A stretch of DNA of 13,794 bases from Clostridia bacterium (GTDB lineage Bacteria; Bacillota; Clostridia; Oscillospirales; Acutalibacteraceae). The position numbers and the translations under genes were made by a program. Location: assembly GCA_900766895.1 (NCBI GenBank), contig CAAFXF010000005.1, positions 1-13,794 on the forward strand. The letters run 5' to 3'. The notes under the pieces were generated by a model. It was not told the origin of the DNA. It saw only the letters and a program-made list of their open reading frames with translations, and did not search any database. Shown one piece after another: positions 13,736 to 13,794 of the stretch (position 1 is the stretch's first letter; each line of letters opens with the position of its first letter).

Positions 13736-13794
13736 TCAGTCTGATGTGTATGGCAAAAGAGCGAGATGTCTTGCTCTCTTGATAGCTGTTGTAA
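13736..13794 (-). CDS. rpsR: Ribosomal protein S18, C-terminal end (partial)
   Basis: Read leftward from the window edge, the sequence encodes TTAIKRARHLALLPYTSD followed by TGA (13738-13736). This is the highly conserved C-terminus of 30S ribosomal protein S18, normally reading TAIKRARHIALLPY. The rest of the gene lies beyond the window. In most bacteria rpsR follows rpsF and ssb, so this is probably the end of that operon (inference). The terminator at 13697-13727 follows it. Confidence 0.93.
   Translation of the reverse strand, partial: TTAIKRARHLALLPYTSD

Overview
The window looks like chromosomal DNA of an anaerobic Clostridia-class Firmicute, most likely in the Oscillospiraceae/Ruminococcaceae neighbourhood (inference). 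The reasons are moderately AT-rich DNA, strong GGAGG-type ribosome binding sites, classical TTGACA/TATAAT promoters, a DUF4830 protein, an FHA/SEDS/PBP cluster, and a B12-dependent MetH with a separately encoded activation domain. There are no mobile elements, CRISPR arrays, tRNAs or phage genes. Thirteen genes, one of them partial, are packed with no gene-free gap above about 180 bases.

Layout. Positions 1-102 hold the end of a dispersed-repeat-like hairpin and a terminator for the leftward gene 103-1188, a PucR/CdaR-type regulator. That regulator has a clear promoter overlapped by a nested palindrome (1225-1263). Next is a leftward five-gene operon read from 5976 down to 1365: an FHA-domain membrane protein, a SEDS (RodA/FtsW-like) glycosyltransferase, a class B penicillin-binding transpeptidase, a DUF4830 membrane protein and an RsuA-type pseudouridine synthase. 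The genes overlap or nearly abut, except for a 46-bp gap before DUF4830 that contains most of a 16-bp perfect hairpin. The operon's promoter lies back to back with that of galM (6112-7167, rightward). After galM comes an unusual leader hairpin that carries the ribosome binding site of a cysteine-rich protein of unknown function (7255-8061). A two-way terminator separates it from a leftward, membrane-anchored M28 peptidase (8153-9394).

From 9501 a strong promoter drives a rightward methionine/one-carbon operon: metF, a stand-alone MetH activation domain, metH without that domain, and an Rrf2 regulator with IscR-like cysteines. MetF makes 5-methyl-THF, MetH uses it with cobalamin to methylate homocysteine, and the small activation protein would re-methylate oxidised cobalamin. 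The Rrf2 protein is a candidate Fe-S or redox sensor for the pathway. A bidirectional terminator then separates this operon from the 3' end of a leftward rpsR (ribosomal protein S18).

Most of the window is housekeeping. The less ordinary parts are two translation-start hairpins (2506-2554 and 7181-7254), the 24-cysteine protein, the M28 peptidase with four membrane segments inside its catalytic domain, and the IscR-like regulator attached to the methionine operon. I see no convincing undescribed multi-gene system.
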